From contig DGPN01000022.1 of assembly GCA_002390455.1 (NCBI GenBank), positions 1-13,600 on the forward strand: a DNA stretch of 13,600 nt. The letters are read 5' to 3'. The notes beneath the pieces are model-generated. The model ran no database searches and was not told where the DNA came from. It saw only the letters and a list, made by a program, of their open reading frames with translations. The DNA comes from Flavobacteriaceae bacterium UBA4439 (lineage in GTDB: Bacteria; Bacteroidota; Bacteroidia; Flavobacteriales; Flavobacteriaceae). The translations under genes were made by a program, and so were the position numbers. Positions 13,002 to 13,600 of this stretch are shown here, in pieces. How positions within the stretch are numbered: position 1 is the stretch's first letter; each line of letters starts with the position of its first letter.

Positions 13002-13577
13002 TTAAAGGCTTAATTCCTTATACCGATAGCAATCCACCAAATGATCATTGACCATCCCAGTCGCTTGCATATGGGCGTAAACTACTGTGGGGCCTACAAA
13101 CTGAAAACCGTTTTGCTTTAAATCTTTGCTGATTTTTTCTGAAAGGGGAGTTTTTGCAGGGATATCTTCCAATGTTTTAAATCTATTTTGTAGGGGTTGT
13201 CCTCCGACAAAACCCCAAATGTATCGGGAAAAAGTGCCGTGTTTTCGTCGAATTGCGATAAATCGTTGGGCGTTGGTGACTGCTGCTATGATTTTTTGTT
13301 TGTTCCTGATGATGCCTTCGTTGTTCATCAAAGCCCTTTTTTTCGTCTCTCCATATTGCGCTACTTTTTCATAATCAAACGCATCAAAAGCAACTCGAAA
13401 ATTCTCTCTTTTTCGCAATACGGTAATCCAACTCAGTCCAGCTTGGAAGGTTTCTAAAGTCAGAAACTCAAACAACTTGTGGTCGTCAAAAACAGGAACC
13501 CCCCACTCTTGGTCGTGGTATTGTTCGTATAAGGCATCTCCTTTACACCAGGCGCAACGTTTGATTTGGGTTTCCAT
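13002..13577 (-). CDS. tag: DNA-3-methyladenine glycosylase I
   Basis: This 191-residue base-excision repair enzyme removes N3-methyladenine (and N3-methylguanine) from alkylated DNA. The zinc ligands of the family are all present: Cys8 in RCAWC, His21 in YHDQEWG, and His179 and Cys183 in NDHLVDC near the C-terminus. LETFQAGLSWITVLRKREN at 41-59 contains Glu42, which aligns with the base-recognition Glu38 of the E. coli enzyme, and the GIIRNKQKI and GFQFVGPT segments are also typical. The length matches the family. The ATG at 13577 fits the N-terminus, just before RCAWC. It is a single gene in view, convergent with the DUF3127 gene at one base distance; its promoter is at or beyond the window edge. 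Confidence 0.96.
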   Translation of the reverse strand: METQIKRCAWCKGDALYEQYHDQEWGVPVFDDHKLFEFLTLETFQAGLSWITVLRKRENFRVAFDAFDYEKVAQYGETKKRALMNNEGIIRNKQKIIAAVTNAQRFIAIRRKHGTFSRYIWGFVGGQPLQNRFKTLEDIPAKTPLSEKISKDLKQNGFQFVGPTVVYAHMQATGMVNDHLVDCYRYKELSL

Positions 13578-13600
13578 GACCTACACAAGTTAACTTTTTT

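Noticed and set aside
1..13600. Mobile element, prophage, CRISPR or defence system
   Set aside because: No transposase, integrase, recombinase, terminal repeats, spaced direct-repeat arrays or known defence proteins were seen; every region is accounted for by core-type genes.

Overview
The window reads as a stretch of core chromosome from a member of the Bacteroidota, most likely a marine-type Flavobacteriaceae. Three things point there. Promoters match the Bacteroidota/Flavobacterium TAnnTTTG -7 box, with the octamer TATCTTTG occurring three times. The protein families are typical of the group: DUF3127, L21 with a long C-terminal tail, TonB-dependent receptor, and a histidine kinase with an AHQIGTPLTS H-box. 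Gene starts generally lack a clear Shine-Dalgarno sequence. There are no mobile elements, CRISPR arrays, tRNAs or rRNAs.

Layout. (1) 1-2274, plus strand: the 3' part of rmlC, then rmlD and rmlB, joined by 8- and 4-base overlaps; this is dTDP-L-rhamnose synthesis for surface polysaccharide, with rmlA presumably upstream of the window. (2) 2455-3345, plus strand: rplU and rpmA (ribosomal proteins L21 and L27) behind a good promoter, closed by a strong bidirectional terminator. (3) 3413-4735, minus strand: ahcY (S-adenosylhomocysteine hydrolase), sharing a palindrome-containing divergent promoter region with (4). (4) 4793-6833, plus strand: a four-gene operon of Sfp-type phosphopantetheinyl transferase, MTH1187/YkoF-like thiamine-binding protein, PnuC/PnuT-family permease and NadR-like P-loop kinase; the last three genes overlap. 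(5) 6861-9227, plus strand: promoter, TPP riboswitch and a TonB-dependent receptor. (6) 9224-10476, minus strand: a degenerate Rieske-fold lipoprotein and an unrecognised exported protein. (7) 10501-11368, plus strand: greA and a HIT protein. (8) 11365-12567, minus strand: an orphan sensor histidine kinase. (9) 12626-13000, plus strand: a DUF3127 protein with an SSB-like acidic tail. (10) 13002-13577, minus strand: tag (3-methyladenine DNA glycosylase I).

The most interesting part is 4793-9227. Together it looks like a complete thiamine acquisition route: an outer-membrane TonB receptor under a TPP riboswitch, an inner-membrane PnuT-type channel, a small thiamine-binding protein, and a NadR-like kinase that could trap thiamine by phosphorylation. 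The thiamine assignment of the receptor rests on the riboswitch; that of the permease and kinase rests on context. The riboswitch leader has an unusually readable expression platform: a perfect 9-bp hairpin that includes the start codon, and an 8-nt segment complementary to the 5' side of the aptamer.

Other points of note are the SAP/Rho-N-like domain fused to L21, the ligand-deficient Rieske lipoprotein, the SSB-like tail on DUF3127, and three convergent gene pairs whose stop codons overlap or lie one base apart.
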